A DNA stretch of 64,000 nucleotides. It comes from Bidens hawaiensis. Its lineage: Eukaryota; Streptophyta; Magnoliopsida; Asterales; Asteraceae. The position numbers and the translations under genes were made by a program. The DNA lies in assembly GCA_021521415.1 (NCBI GenBank), contig JAIQDT010000227.1, forward strand, positions 30,001 to 94,000, given 5' to 3'. This document shows positions 55,652 through 64,000 of the stretch, piece after piece; the first letter of the stretch is position 1, and the number at the start of each line of letters is the position of its first letter. The notes under the pieces were generated by a model. That model worked only from the letters and a program-made list of their open reading frames with translations, was not told the DNA's origin and did no database searches.

Positions 55652-56284
55652 TGTTTTTGTCAAAAATCGGTTTAAGGATAATGTAACCAAATCTGAATTT
55701 GTGAGTTAGAGTGCTTGTATAATGTTGATGAATATATGAACGAAATAAGGATGAACACCGTGATTTACTACGAGGAAAAGCCTTTGATTAAATAATGATC
55801 GCCGGAAAAAAAACCCTGGGTTATGACAAATCGTCTATCACCACTTTATTAATAAAAAATAAGTTACAATGGTGGAGCTAAAGATCGGTGAGTACAATAA
55901 TTGCTAAGTGTAATTGATAGTAGCTGAAATAATCTCTATGAACTAGGGTGTGTAAACCGTGTGTGTTCCTATGCCGATCATAAGCTCAATATATACAAAA
56001 TATAAGCTAACTAAAACTCCTACAATTCTGTCACTTCTCCATGATCCGTTGCCATACTTTGACCACGTGATAAACATCATAGACCGGCGAATAAATTGGT
56101 AGACTTGGTCTCTTTAGTCGTTATACCTGTTAATCACAACACCATTCAAATTATGCAACTGTTAGTAAACAAATAGTACTAAGGATCATTGATCCTGCGT
56201 AACCAGGAACATATCCTAAGGATAATTGATCCTAAAGTCACATAAGGATAACATATCATCAGCACAAAAATTTGTGCCCTAACA
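55652..56284 (-). repeat. TAT-B 5' LTR (633 bp)
   Basis: On the minus strand it runs from TGTTAGGGCAC at 56284 to AAAAACA at 55652. It pairs with 8157-8789; ATACT follows at 56285-56289. Confidence 0.9.
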
Positions 56285-56289
56285 ATACT

Positions 56290-57463
56290 ATTTATATAAT
56301 TTTTTTGTATTTTAATTTTATTTATTGTAAGAAAGTTAATAATAAGCTTAGGAGTTTATGATGAAAGAGTTTCATAAATAAATAAATAAGATGTTATAAC
56401 CAATTTAAAATCTATTTGAGTTTTTTGAGACCCATGATCTGCTTATTTTTTATTATAAAATTGTTTCTTAATTATAAATAATACCTTTTTTTTTAATCAG
56501 ATATTGCTTTATAGTATATCCTTATTTTATATGATTTTCATATCAAATATTTCGTGAGATTAATTTTTTTAATTTTGAGATGTTATAACCCATTTAAGAT
56601 CTATCTGGCTTTGGTGAGAACCATACTCGTAATCTCTGCTCAAATGCATGAGAAACCTTCATTTACAAATAAAGCAATCTTGTGAGTTAAGAGAAGGGTC
56701 GTCATAGTGGGAACCTGCTTAGACACGATAAGATATGTTTAGCAAAAAGGTGCGCTATGCAATTTTGTACTTTTTAAAAATAATTACAATTAAGACACTG
56801 TAGTACATCATTTCTTTTTCTTGGTACATAAAACATATAACTGTCATGTTCAAACCGCCAAAGTCAATTGTTAAACGAGTCATTTTCATGTTTGATACTT
56901 GTGTTAATCGCGTTGTATCTAACATGTTAAACACGTTAAGGCATGAACTAACAGCCATGCTTAAGAGAAAGTAGGGAGCAACTAGAATGCTTTTAAATGT
57001 TTAGTTTGTATATATATATATATATATATTAAAGATTAAGATTAGTTTTATGTTAGCTTTATATGTTTAATTTTTAGTTTTTGGTTTTTTTCTTTATATG
57101 TTTAATTTTTCTTTTTTGTTTATTTTATGTTTATTTTATGTTTTCTCCTTTTCTTTTAAACATCTTAACGCAGCAAACGTGATTGATACCGATTGAGTTC
57201 GTGTCGACTCGACACTGTAAAGCCCAGTTTCTATCGATGGTCAATTTTTTTTCTTTTATTTATCATTTAAATATGTTAATTTGACGGCTTTCATTTTCAT
57301 GTTTGGTTATGATACCGTGGACGTCACCGATACAGATCAAATTCGCGTCGACTTGCCGCCGCAAAGAGCGACTAGTCACCGATCGTTGACTATTTTCCTT
57401 ATATTTATTTATACGTATTCTTCTGTATAAAATAGTTTATACAAATGATACTTTTGCAGTTCA
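56290..57463. other. AT-rich DNA without genes
   Basis: No coding signal. It contains a direct repeat of about 50 bp (GATGTTATAACC...ATCTAT at 56391 and 56578), a TA microsatellite (about 57009-57028) and a diverged duplication with GTCGACT (about 57190-57245 and 57318-57390). It is probably old, unclassified repeat DNA around the TAT-B target site. Confidence 0.5.
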
Positions 57464-58027
57464 TTTTTTTTAATGGGGGTATATTAAAACAAGAGGGACC
57501 AGCAAAGCGTTGGACACCAAAAAGGACAAGAAAGTAAATTACATGTTTTCTATGCTTAAATTACACCAATTATCCCAATTAACACTCAGTCTCTTTGATC
57601 TAGAACTTATCTAAAGAAAGCTTAAAACTTTTATTTCTTCCACAATCTTGGAGAGGCTTGGACTAATACCGTTGAAGACTTTATCATTATATGCTTTCCA
57701 TAGACTCCAAAATGTGACTCAACTAATTGATTGGATTATTTTTCTATGTGTTTGACCCTGACTATAGTGATCTTGGAGAGACATAACATCTGTGATTGAG
57801 AAAGCAAAAAAAGAAGGAAGCTTGCACCATCTTGAAATACTTTGCCAAATGGAATCCGTCATGGAGCATGTAGTGAGCAAATAATATACCGATTCATTAT
57901 GTTCCGAGCAAAACGGACATAATATCGAACTAACGTGAATATTCCTCCTCAAAAGAGCAACTCAAGTAGCTATTCTTTCCTTCTGAACTTTCCAAAAGAA
58001 TATTAATTTTCTGCATACATTTTTGTT
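57464..58027 (-). pseudogene. LINE (L1-type) 3' end
   Basis: Minus-strand translation gives ILFWKVQKERIAT, LLRRNIHVSSILCPFCSEHN and ESVYYLLTTCSMTDSIWQSI, the zinc-binding tail domain of plant LINE reverse transcriptases (zf-RVT type), then after a frame change FWSLWKAYNDKVFNGISPSL and a stop. A 3' UTR of the usual LINE style ends in eight A (plus-strand T 57464-57471). It is 5'-truncated or continued past the Copia insertion at 58033; the right-hand continuation is not recognisable. Confidence 0.75.
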
Positions 58028-58032
58028 TAATC

Positions 58033-58334
58033 TGTCGGGTCCGTAGACCTTTTGTTTAGGCTCGATTTCTTATTCGAAGTCTAAAGGCAGACGGGTGTAG
58101 GGTGGCCAAACCGAAGCCCGGCCCGGTTTGGATTTCTTGTTGAATAAGATGCAAACCCTAGATTAATCTCTATATATATGATTGTTTTGTACTTGTAATC
58201 GTTGTCACTCAATAAAGAATATCTAGTTGCCACCCGTGGACGTAGGTCAGTTTAGACCGAACCATGTTAAATCCTCATGTTCGTTTATTGCTTTCGTGTT
58301 TGTGTTCGGTTCGTGTGTGTGTTTAATCCTAACA
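58033..58334 (+). repeat. 5' LTR of gag-only Copia
   Basis: It runs from TGTCGGGTCC (the 3' copy has TGTTGGGTTC) to AATCCTAACA. It holds TATATATATG (about 58173-58182) and an AATAAAG signal (about 58212). Confidence 0.87.
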
Positions 58335-58336
58335 AG

Positions 58337-58348
58337 TGGTATTAGAGC
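58337..58348 (+). other. Primer-binding site of gag-only Copia
   Basis: TGGTATTAGAGC, a one-base variant of the initiator tRNA-Met site, two bases after the LTR. Confidence 0.8.
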
Positions 58349-59062
58349 TTAGGTTCGGGATCACACGAAACACAAAGAGCCGCCAGTTTTTTTCATCACC
58401 GTTACTAGCAGTCGCTAGGGTTCCGCCATCGTCACCGCCTATTCTCGTCACCGCTGTAGCGCCTCTAGGACCGACCACCGTAGTCGTGGACATCTCTGTT
58501 TCAGGTTTTGGTTATTTTTTTGAAATCAATATTATATTCCATAACCGTTTTATCGCCGAAGAGCCGTGTTATTATTTGCGATCTTCTTTTTTGGAAATCA
58601 CGCCATTCAAGGAGAATGATTGGATATTTTCTTTTTTTTTCTTGATCGTAAAGGGTTCTTGAGCAGAATACAAACAAGAAGGATTTTGTGTTATTGGGTT
58701 GTGGCTAGGGTAGAAACCCAGTTGTCAAGACACAACTTTATTTTAGTCTTTGAACACAAAAGGGCAGTAGGGCTGGGTGGTTATTTTTGTGGGCCGAAAT
58801 CAAGATCTTATTTTTTTGTTGAAGAACACAGTTGTCAATCAGAAGAAGCGTTAAAGAAACTAAGAACCAATTGCCAACCACGTTTGTCACGTTAATGTTT
58901 CAGTTAAAAAGTTTCCATTTTCTGATTATCAATTCATTATTCCGTTGCGTTTAAATATGTTGATTGTATAACAGAGTTCAGTAGAACAACCGTTAAGTTC
59001 TGGCTCGTGCCATTGTTGTGTCTGACTATGTTTTTATCCAGGTTTTTGTTTTAGTCATTGTC
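58349..59062 (+). other. Leader of gag-only Copia
   Basis: About 700 bp between PBS and the first gag ATG. The short open stretches show no recognisable protein similarity and are taken as untranslated leader. Confidence 0.5.
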
Positions 59063-60482
59063 ATGGTAGAAGATGGAAAGGTTTCGATACAGAAATTTGA
59101 CGGACATAAGTTTGGTTGGTGAAATATGCAGATTGAAACACTACTTTGTCAGAAAGACTTGGATGTAGTGCTTGATGATGAAAAACAAGAAAAGTTGTCA
59201 GATGAATATTGGAAGAAGTAAGACAAGAAAGCTAGGGCTTGTATTAATTTGTTGTTGTTAGAAGATGCGGTGTTTAACATCATCAAAGAAACCACAGCGC
59301 GTGGTATGATGGAGGCACTATCCAACATGTACGAGATGCCTTCGCTGCGAATAGGTCTATCTTATCCGAGAGTTAGCGACAATTAGAATGAAAGAGGGTG
59401 GGTCATTTACAACGCATATCAATAATCTTAATTCGATATTATCCTGCTTAGTGCCAGTCGACATTAAGTTTGATGATGAAGTTCAAGGCTTGTTGTTATT
59501 ATCATCTTTTCCCGACAGTTGGTCACAAACAGTGACTGCAGTTTGTAGTTCATCTACAAAAATTACCTTTGATGGGATTCGGGATTTGCTTATTGGAGAA
59601 GATTCAAGACGCAGAAGCTCAGGTGAATCATTAGGCAATATGTTAGTCACAGAAGGCAGAGGTATGGGAAAACAACGAGGCAGTGGGAGCAGGAAGAGGA
59701 GTCAGTCTAGGACTAATAAAGATATTGAATGCTGGGGTTGTAAAGAGAAGGGACACTTCGGGAATCTAGGTCCGAATTGTAAGAAAGAGGTGAACGTTAC
59801 AGAAGACGGCATAGATGACGGGGTCACTAGTGATGAGGCTTTGGTTTGCAGTGTTGAGAGTAACGTTGATGCTTGGGTGATGGATTCTGGCGCATCATTT
59901 GAAACGATGAAAAATCTAAAGTTTGGGGATTTTGGAAAAGTTCGACTAGCAAACAATGATATTCTAGAAGTTACGGGTATGGGAGATGTTTATTTGATCA
60001 CTTCGGCCGGTACTTCTTGGTCTTTGAAAGACGTAAGTGTTATTCCAAGTTTTAAGAAACGTTTGATTTCAGGTGGGCAGTTGAATGACCAGGGGCACGA
60101 TGTTAAGTTTGGGAATGGGTAGTGGAAGGTAGTCAAAAGGAATCTCGTGGTTGCTCATGGCAAGAAAATGGGTTCGTTTTATACGGTCGATATGTCACCG
60201 AAAGAAATGGATCCAGTTTTCGTGAAAGACGAAGTCCGGTTCACAGAATCTTGTGGGCAGAAGAAGGTTCGTTTTGCAACTAACAAACCCAGAGCCAAAG
60301 TGAAGATTCAGGATGAACGAGCTAGGAAGGTTAAATCAGTCGGAGGACATCGTGACAGTGGGAACACATGTTGTGTTTCAGTTACAGTTTCAAGTCGACA
60401 GTGGATTAAGAAAAACAATATTCCAGCTGTAAAAGTCTCTCTAGTGGATTACTTGCTGAATTTGGAGAGTGCTTGTTCTTAG
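59063..60482 (+). pseudogene. gag and protease start of gag-only Copia
   Basis: It starts at ATG 59063 (MVEDGKVSIQKFDGHKFGW, then TGA where a Trp is expected). LSDEYWKK, LLLLEDAVFNIIKE and MEALSNMYE follow, then a frame change near 59340 to MKEGGSFTTHINNLNSILS and DDEVQGLLLLSSFPDSW. A zinc knuckle CWGCKEKGHFGNLGPNC has three or four extra residues before the last Cys. Protease-like WVMDSGAS and LKDVSVIPSFKKRLISGGQL follow, then a TAG at 60120. The tail (VVAHGKKMGSFYTV, then basic VRFATNKPRAKVKI) ends at 60482 without any integrase or RT. The last part is probably specific to this non-autonomous family. Confidence 0.75.
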
Positions 60483-60688
60483 GTTATCTCAGGATCCGGT
60501 AGTTTTTATAGAGGGAGCTGGTAGGGACGGAGAACGGGTTATGGGCAGTTTTAACCATGACTGGTGTTGGAGCTCCGGGGAGCTTCAACGGGCCTTCAGT
60601 TTAATTGATGAGAAGACGGTGGCAACTAGAAGATGTTTAGATTACAGAAGTACGATGAGGAGTGCAGACGAGAGTACTCAAGGCCTCC

Positions 60689-60699
60689 GAGTGGGAGAT
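60689..60699 (+). other. Polypurine tract of gag-only Copia
   Basis: GAGTGGGAGATT just before the 3' LTR start TGTTGGGTTC. Confidence 0.75.
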
Positions 60700-61002
60700 T
60701 GTTGGGTTCTTAGGCCTTTTGTTTAGACCCGGTTTATTATTCGAAGTCTAAAGGGCAGACAAGTGTAGGGTGGCCAAACCGAAGCCCGGCTCGATTTGGA
60801 TTTCTTATTGATTAAGATGCAAACCCTAGATTAATCTCTATATATATGATTGTTATGTACTTGTAATCGTTGTCACTCAATAAAGAATATCTAGTTGTCA
60901 TCCGTGGACGTATGTCAGTTTAGATCGAGCCACGTTAAATCCTCGTGTTCGTTTATTGCTTTTGTGTGTGTGTTTGGTTCGTGTGTGTGCTTAACCCTAA
61001 CA
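60700..61002 (+). repeat. 3' LTR of gag-only Copia
   Basis: Pairs with 58033-58334; ends CCCTAACA and is followed by TAATC. Confidence 0.88.
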
Positions 61003-61007
61003 TAATC

Positions 61008-61766
61008 AATGCAACAAGGTTGGTCCACCCAGACCATTACTTCTTCAAGGTAACTTTAAATATAAAATTAAGTCATAATCATAACTTTAACTTATAGTTT
61101 AGTGGTTCATTTGATTTACGAAAAGTGTTAGTAATGTAACCTTTTTGTAATTTTATGAATTATTATTTTGGTATACTTTTCTGTATTTAAATATATATAT
61201 AGTAACGAAAAAATTTGTTCTTTTTACAAGTTTAATAAATAACGAAATTTTATGATGATTTCAAAATATGAGACCTCGAAGGTTATAAACTTATAATTAC
61301 TACTTTACATTCGCTCTCTACCTTATTTTAATCGACTGATACAAATTAAATTCTAACTAATAACAATAGAAATTCTATTGTGACCCCGTCACAAATTTCT
61401 TGTTCACCATGAAATGCGAAATATAGTACCGGTGTGGATTTGTAATTTAGACAACGTTTAATATGTTGTTATAAATTGACACATATGTACCATACATCAT
61501 AACAATACATTGCAGCGAGCGGCTAAAGATGGATGTGACTGTTTGTCGACAATACAAATGCGGCATTGTTCATCGAAGCTATAGATATTCATTAATGGTC
61601 TGTAGCGGTTATCTCATACTTTTCACTCACTCAATCTATTTATTAGATGCAAGCTTATGTGAATTGTATGAATGGATATTTGAACACATGACTCTAGTCT
61701 CAAGATGTTTTTATCAAAGATTGAATATTTAAAATTTCACATATGAACAAAGTTTGTTCATACTTC
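61008..61766. other. AT-rich DNA without genes
   Basis: No protein similarity, repeat or RNA signal that I can support. It should include the continuation of the LINE target region, but I could not recognise it. Confidence 0.4.
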
Positions 61767-62087
61767 TAAGCATTCACATCCCATCTCCTATAATTATGTG
61801 TGGGAGTTTGTAAATTATGGGGTGCGATTGTGAGTGATTGTGAGTGTAAATTATAGGGTGGAGAGAAAAATATAGTGAATTTTTGTAAATTTGGGGAAAC
61901 ATTTGAGGAACATTGTTTGTCCCTATTTATTTTTTAATATTTGTTAGATTGTTTGTGAGTAGATGAGAGAGAAAACTGTAATGATAAAGGTATAAAAATA
62001 TTATTTAATTGAACATCAGAGAGAAATGCAGTGTTTTTTAGTGTAATTATAGATATGAGGATGGAGAATGGAATGAGAATGCTCTAA
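61767..62087. mobile_element. MITE-like unit with terminal inverted repeats
   Basis: The left end reads GCATTCACATCCCATCTCC. The right end, reversed, reads GAGCATTCTCATTCCATTCTCC. They match over about 20 bp with a few changes, and TAA lies at both outer edges. Size (about 320 bp), lack of coding and TAA duplication fit a Tourist-like MITE of the PIF/Harbinger group; the group is an inference. Confidence 0.5.
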
Positions 62088-62520
62088 TAAAATATAATGA
62101 TAGTGAGAAGTGTCATGATTTCGAAGAGAGAAGCAGCAGCAGATCAAGACAAAATAATGTTGGATACCTTGTACAAAGTAAAAGATAATACGAGGAATAT
62201 ATGAAGTCAGAAATCAACAAAACACCACCACCTTAGATATTGTGTGCTTGGATATATATTGTGTGCGCATTTCTCACATTTTTTCTTTCTTTCTTGTATT
62301 TAATAAATGTAAAAAAGAAGTAAAAAAAGATGATTATTTTTTTAAAAGTCGTATTTGTATGTACGAATGTGCGTGCATACACACGCGTACACACGGAAAG
62401 TCATTCCCGCTCTTATGTGGGGAAACAAGTGACCAAATCATATAACACTATGAGGTTGTGATGAAATAAAAAGATCTGTAAAATGTTAAATGAGTTTGGA
62501 TTTAAAAACGTAACTATAAT
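62088..62520. other. AT-rich DNA without genes
   Basis: Nothing identified besides short open frames without similarity. Confidence 0.4.
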
Positions 62521-62878
62521 TACGGGCCATTGATAAATTGGTTGTGGCTCAATGGTAGAGCACTCACTTTACAAGTGAGAGGTAGGAGGTTCAAATCTCA
62601 CTATTACCAATTTATATGGGAGATATGAGTGATAACCCTGGCTTGCCAGGGTTCGAGTCCTGATCTCACGCGGTTTTACCGACTCCTCGTTGTCGTGCCA
62701 TTTGGCAGGCGTGGGGGTCGGGTTTTATCCGGTGAATCTCTCAATAAGTGGTCCGCTAGGGGCTCTGTCCGTCCGGACTAGTGGCCGGCTCGGGCCACCT
62801 TTAGCCAATGGGAGCCGCGTACGGAATACCTGGTGTTACTTAGTTGGTCGTTCAAAAAAAATTAAGTACGGGCCATTG
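62521..62878 (+). mobile_element. SINE-1 with 12-bp target duplication
   Basis: A 334-bp body (62533-62866) is flanked by identical TACGGGCCATTG (62521-62532 and 62867-62878). The 5' part is tRNA-like: A box TGGCTCAATGGTAGAGC, an anticodon-type stem CTCAC/GTGAG around TTTACAA, B box GGTTCAAATCTC, and partial acceptor pairing TTGGT/ACCAA. About 30 bases later comes a second B-box-like GGGTTCGAGTCCTG. The tail is GTTGGTCGTTCAAAAAAA. Pol III promoter, A-tail and duplication make it a clear tRNA-derived SINE. Confidence 0.85.
62541..62612 (+). other. tRNA-like head of SINE-1 (anticodon TAC)
   Basis: D-arm GCTC/GAGC, anticodon stem CTCAC/GTGAG with loop TTTACAA (TAC, valine-type), T-loop TTCAAAT. 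The acceptor stem pairs at about five positions and the T-stem is poor, so this is a SINE head rather than a working tRNA gene. Confidence 0.6.
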
Positions 62879-63313
62879 GGGTTAGGGCAGGCTTACATGA
62901 CACAAATTTGTTTTTATAGTTGTCTATAAATAGTTAATATGGTCAAACTTATACTATTGTAACATTAATTGAATTTACAGATTGAAATTAAAAAAATTTC
63001 TTATCTTCATGCTTGAATTAAACCTAATAGTCATGGGTGAATCCAATATGAATGCACCGGGTTTATGGAAACCCACTGATTTTAAAAGTGATATTAAAAG
63101 TTCCAGTGAATATGTAAGATTTTTAGAAGTAAATTAATAATGAAATGTTTAAGATGATGTAGTGGTAAACTTTTTGTCCCTAAAACCCTTTAAATCTTGA
63201 AAGGTCTTAAGTTTAAGTCTCTTTAAGACTAATTTTGTAAACTTTTTTTTAGTAATTAACTACTCGTTAATAGGAGTTTTAAATGACTAAAAAAAGAACA
63301 TTTAATGCATTCA
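62879..63313. other. Spacer between two SINEs
   Basis: AT-rich with no genes. A short stretch at 63166-63225 (GTAGTGGTAAAC ... TTAAGTTTAAGTCTC) looks like weak A and B boxes. Confidence 0.35.
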
Positions 63314-63635
63314 CAACTCAATTTTTTTGAACGGCCAACAAATAGAATTGCCTATGTACTTCGTAGAGGGTGATCCAATGACAAAATGTCACCACCAGCT
63401 GGCTCAACCCAGTCGTACGGAGCCCTTAAATGCCTTCAAGTTATCTCCAGTTCTAGGGAAAACCACCTACCCGAAAGCACACTGATAGTAAAATCCGGAC
63501 GCCCTCAGGATTGAACTGGAGATCACAAAGATCTCAGTCTTACTTCATTGAGCCACTCATGTCCCCTCCAAAGTGTTGTTAGTGGGGTTTGAACTTGCGT
63601 CTCCATTGAGAAATCCAAGTTGCCTTCGCAACTCA
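63314..63635 (-). mobile_element. SINE-2, minus strand, 7-bp target duplication
   Basis: On the minus strand the body runs from 63628 to 63321, flanked by CAACTCA (63314-63320 and 63629-63635). It has two B-box-like sites (AAGTTCAAACCCC near 63580 and CCAGTTCAATCCTG near 63510), an A-box-like GAGTGGCTCAATGAAG, and the tail GTTGGCCGTTCAAAAAAA, which is nearly the tail of SINE-1. Same family style, opposite orientation. Confidence 0.65.
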
Positions 63636-64000
63636 TTGATTTTAATTTCTTTTTTTTCTTATTTTAATGACCTTTTAGTTTTATTATGTGTTTTTTAAAT
63701 TAACAAATTGTTTTATGATATGATATTGTATTATATAATATTTTTGGACCCAACCCGACCGGTCTGAAAATTTTAACATTTAGTTATGCAAAATTCAAAG
63801 AGTGAACCTATAAAAAAAGATCTTAGATCTGTCAATGCTAATAGTTGTTCATAATTATTTGTTTTATGTTGTAAAAATTGAATTGTGTGATTCTCAATAC
63901 TAATTGAACCTTTGGGCATGTGAGAATATGTGATGATGATGAGTCCTGACTCATAAGGTGTTGCTGCCACCAACCACCACCGTGTGCTAGCAGCTAGCCT
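63636..64000. other. AT-rich DNA without genes
   Basis: No supported feature to the window end. Confidence 0.4.

Larger units (their letters stand above)
8157..56284 (-). mobile_element. TAT-B: gypsy Tat element hosting a 38-kb nest
   Basis: Two 633-bp LTRs (8157-8789 and 55652-56284) with TG...CA ends are flanked by identical ATACT duplications (8152-8156 and 56285-56289). The 5' LTR is followed by a primer-binding site and the 3' LTR is preceded by a G-rich polypurine tract. Coding DNA runs from gag (55565) to integrase (50105), then resumes at 12199 after a 37.9-kb insertion, and ends in a long 3' region with an antisense gene. By eye the LTRs differ at several tens of positions, consistent with TAT-B being the oldest shell of the nest. 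Its own length without nested DNA is about 10 kb. Confidence 0.9.
58033..61002 (+). mobile_element. Copia element with gag and protease only (TR-GAG type)
   Basis: LTRs of 302 and 303 bp (58033-58334 and 60700-61002) are flanked by TAATC (58028-58032 and 61003-61007). A PBS follows the 5' LTR, and GAGTGGGAGATT precedes the 3' LTR. The 2.4-kb interior codes for Copia gag, a protease start and the front of the pre-integrase region. Integrase, RT and RNase H are absent. Such elements depend on enzymes of related Copia elements. Confidence 0.87.

Noticed and set aside
57009..57028. TA run as a possible regulatory site
   Set aside because: It is a plain dinucleotide microsatellite.
61529..61732. 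67-residue open frame as a host gene
   Set aside because: No start context, introns or recognisable domain; the length is expected by chance in AT-rich DNA.
62541..62612. Functional tRNA-Val gene
   Set aside because: The acceptor and T stems are poorly paired, and the unit sits between SINE target duplications with an A-tail.
63166..63225. Third SINE
   Set aside because: Only weak A and B boxes; no tail or target duplication could be fixed.

Overview
The window is 64 kb of nuclear DNA from a plant with a large, repeat-rich genome. It is almost entirely transposable elements, and I see no host protein-coding gene. The lineages present are Ty3/gypsy Tat and chromovirus elements, Copia Sireviruses with an extra ORF in the env position, a LINE, tRNA-derived SINEs and a MITE. 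This mix, and the look of the Sirevirus ORF2, suggest an Asteraceae-like eudicot; that assignment is an inference.

Layout. (1) 1-4044: Sirevirus remains. A minus-strand LTR piece (1-367) and a small solo-LTR/TRIM-like unit (371-569) lie before the ORF2 and 3' LTR of a plus-strand copy ('SIRE-3'), which sits in the reverse transcriptase of a minus-strand Tat element ('TAT-A', 4045-7919). (2) 8157-56284: one six-deep nest, reconstructed from LTR ends and target-site duplications (TSDs). TAT-B (gypsy Tat, minus, TSD ATACT) holds SOLO-1 (12200-50099, TSD TTCTA), which holds SOLO-2 (13177-48729, TSD TAAAA), which holds TEK-1 (chromovirus, minus, 14432-47926, TSD AGGTG), which holds TEK-2 (same family, plus, 17385-38905, TSD GGTGG), which holds SIRE-1 (Copia Sirevirus, plus, 17899-31123, TSD TAAAC). 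SOLO-3 (44502-46763, TSD GGTCC) sits in the 5' LTR of TEK-1, and a solo Sirevirus LTR (48945-49457) sits in SOLO-1. (3) 56285-64000: AT-rich DNA with a LINE 3' fragment, a gag-protease-only Copia element (58033-61002, TSD TAATC), a MITE-like unit and two SINEs with target duplications.

How the parts work together. Each retroelement carries the usual parts: LTR promoter, primer-binding site, gag, protease, integrase, RT/RNase H and polypurine tract. All coding regions carry at least one stop, frameshift or missing start, so none looks autonomous now. SIRE-1 is the youngest and least damaged. Its two 509-bp LTRs differ at about 13 positions by eye, and its coding regions carry three visible in-frame stops.

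The most interesting signals are regulatory. Several unrelated LTR families carry short CpG-containing inverted repeats directly upstream of their TATA boxes. The same motif 'dialects' (AAGTTCGCC-like and TTCGTTAAC-like) occur in both Copia and gypsy elements. SIRE-1 repeats an LTR-like promoter plus motif array, with plausible splice sites, in front of its env-position ORF2. TAT-B carries a four-exon antisense gene whose start abuts a 52-bp palindrome. TEK-1 and TEK-2 form a long inverted repeat that could give double-stranded RNA.
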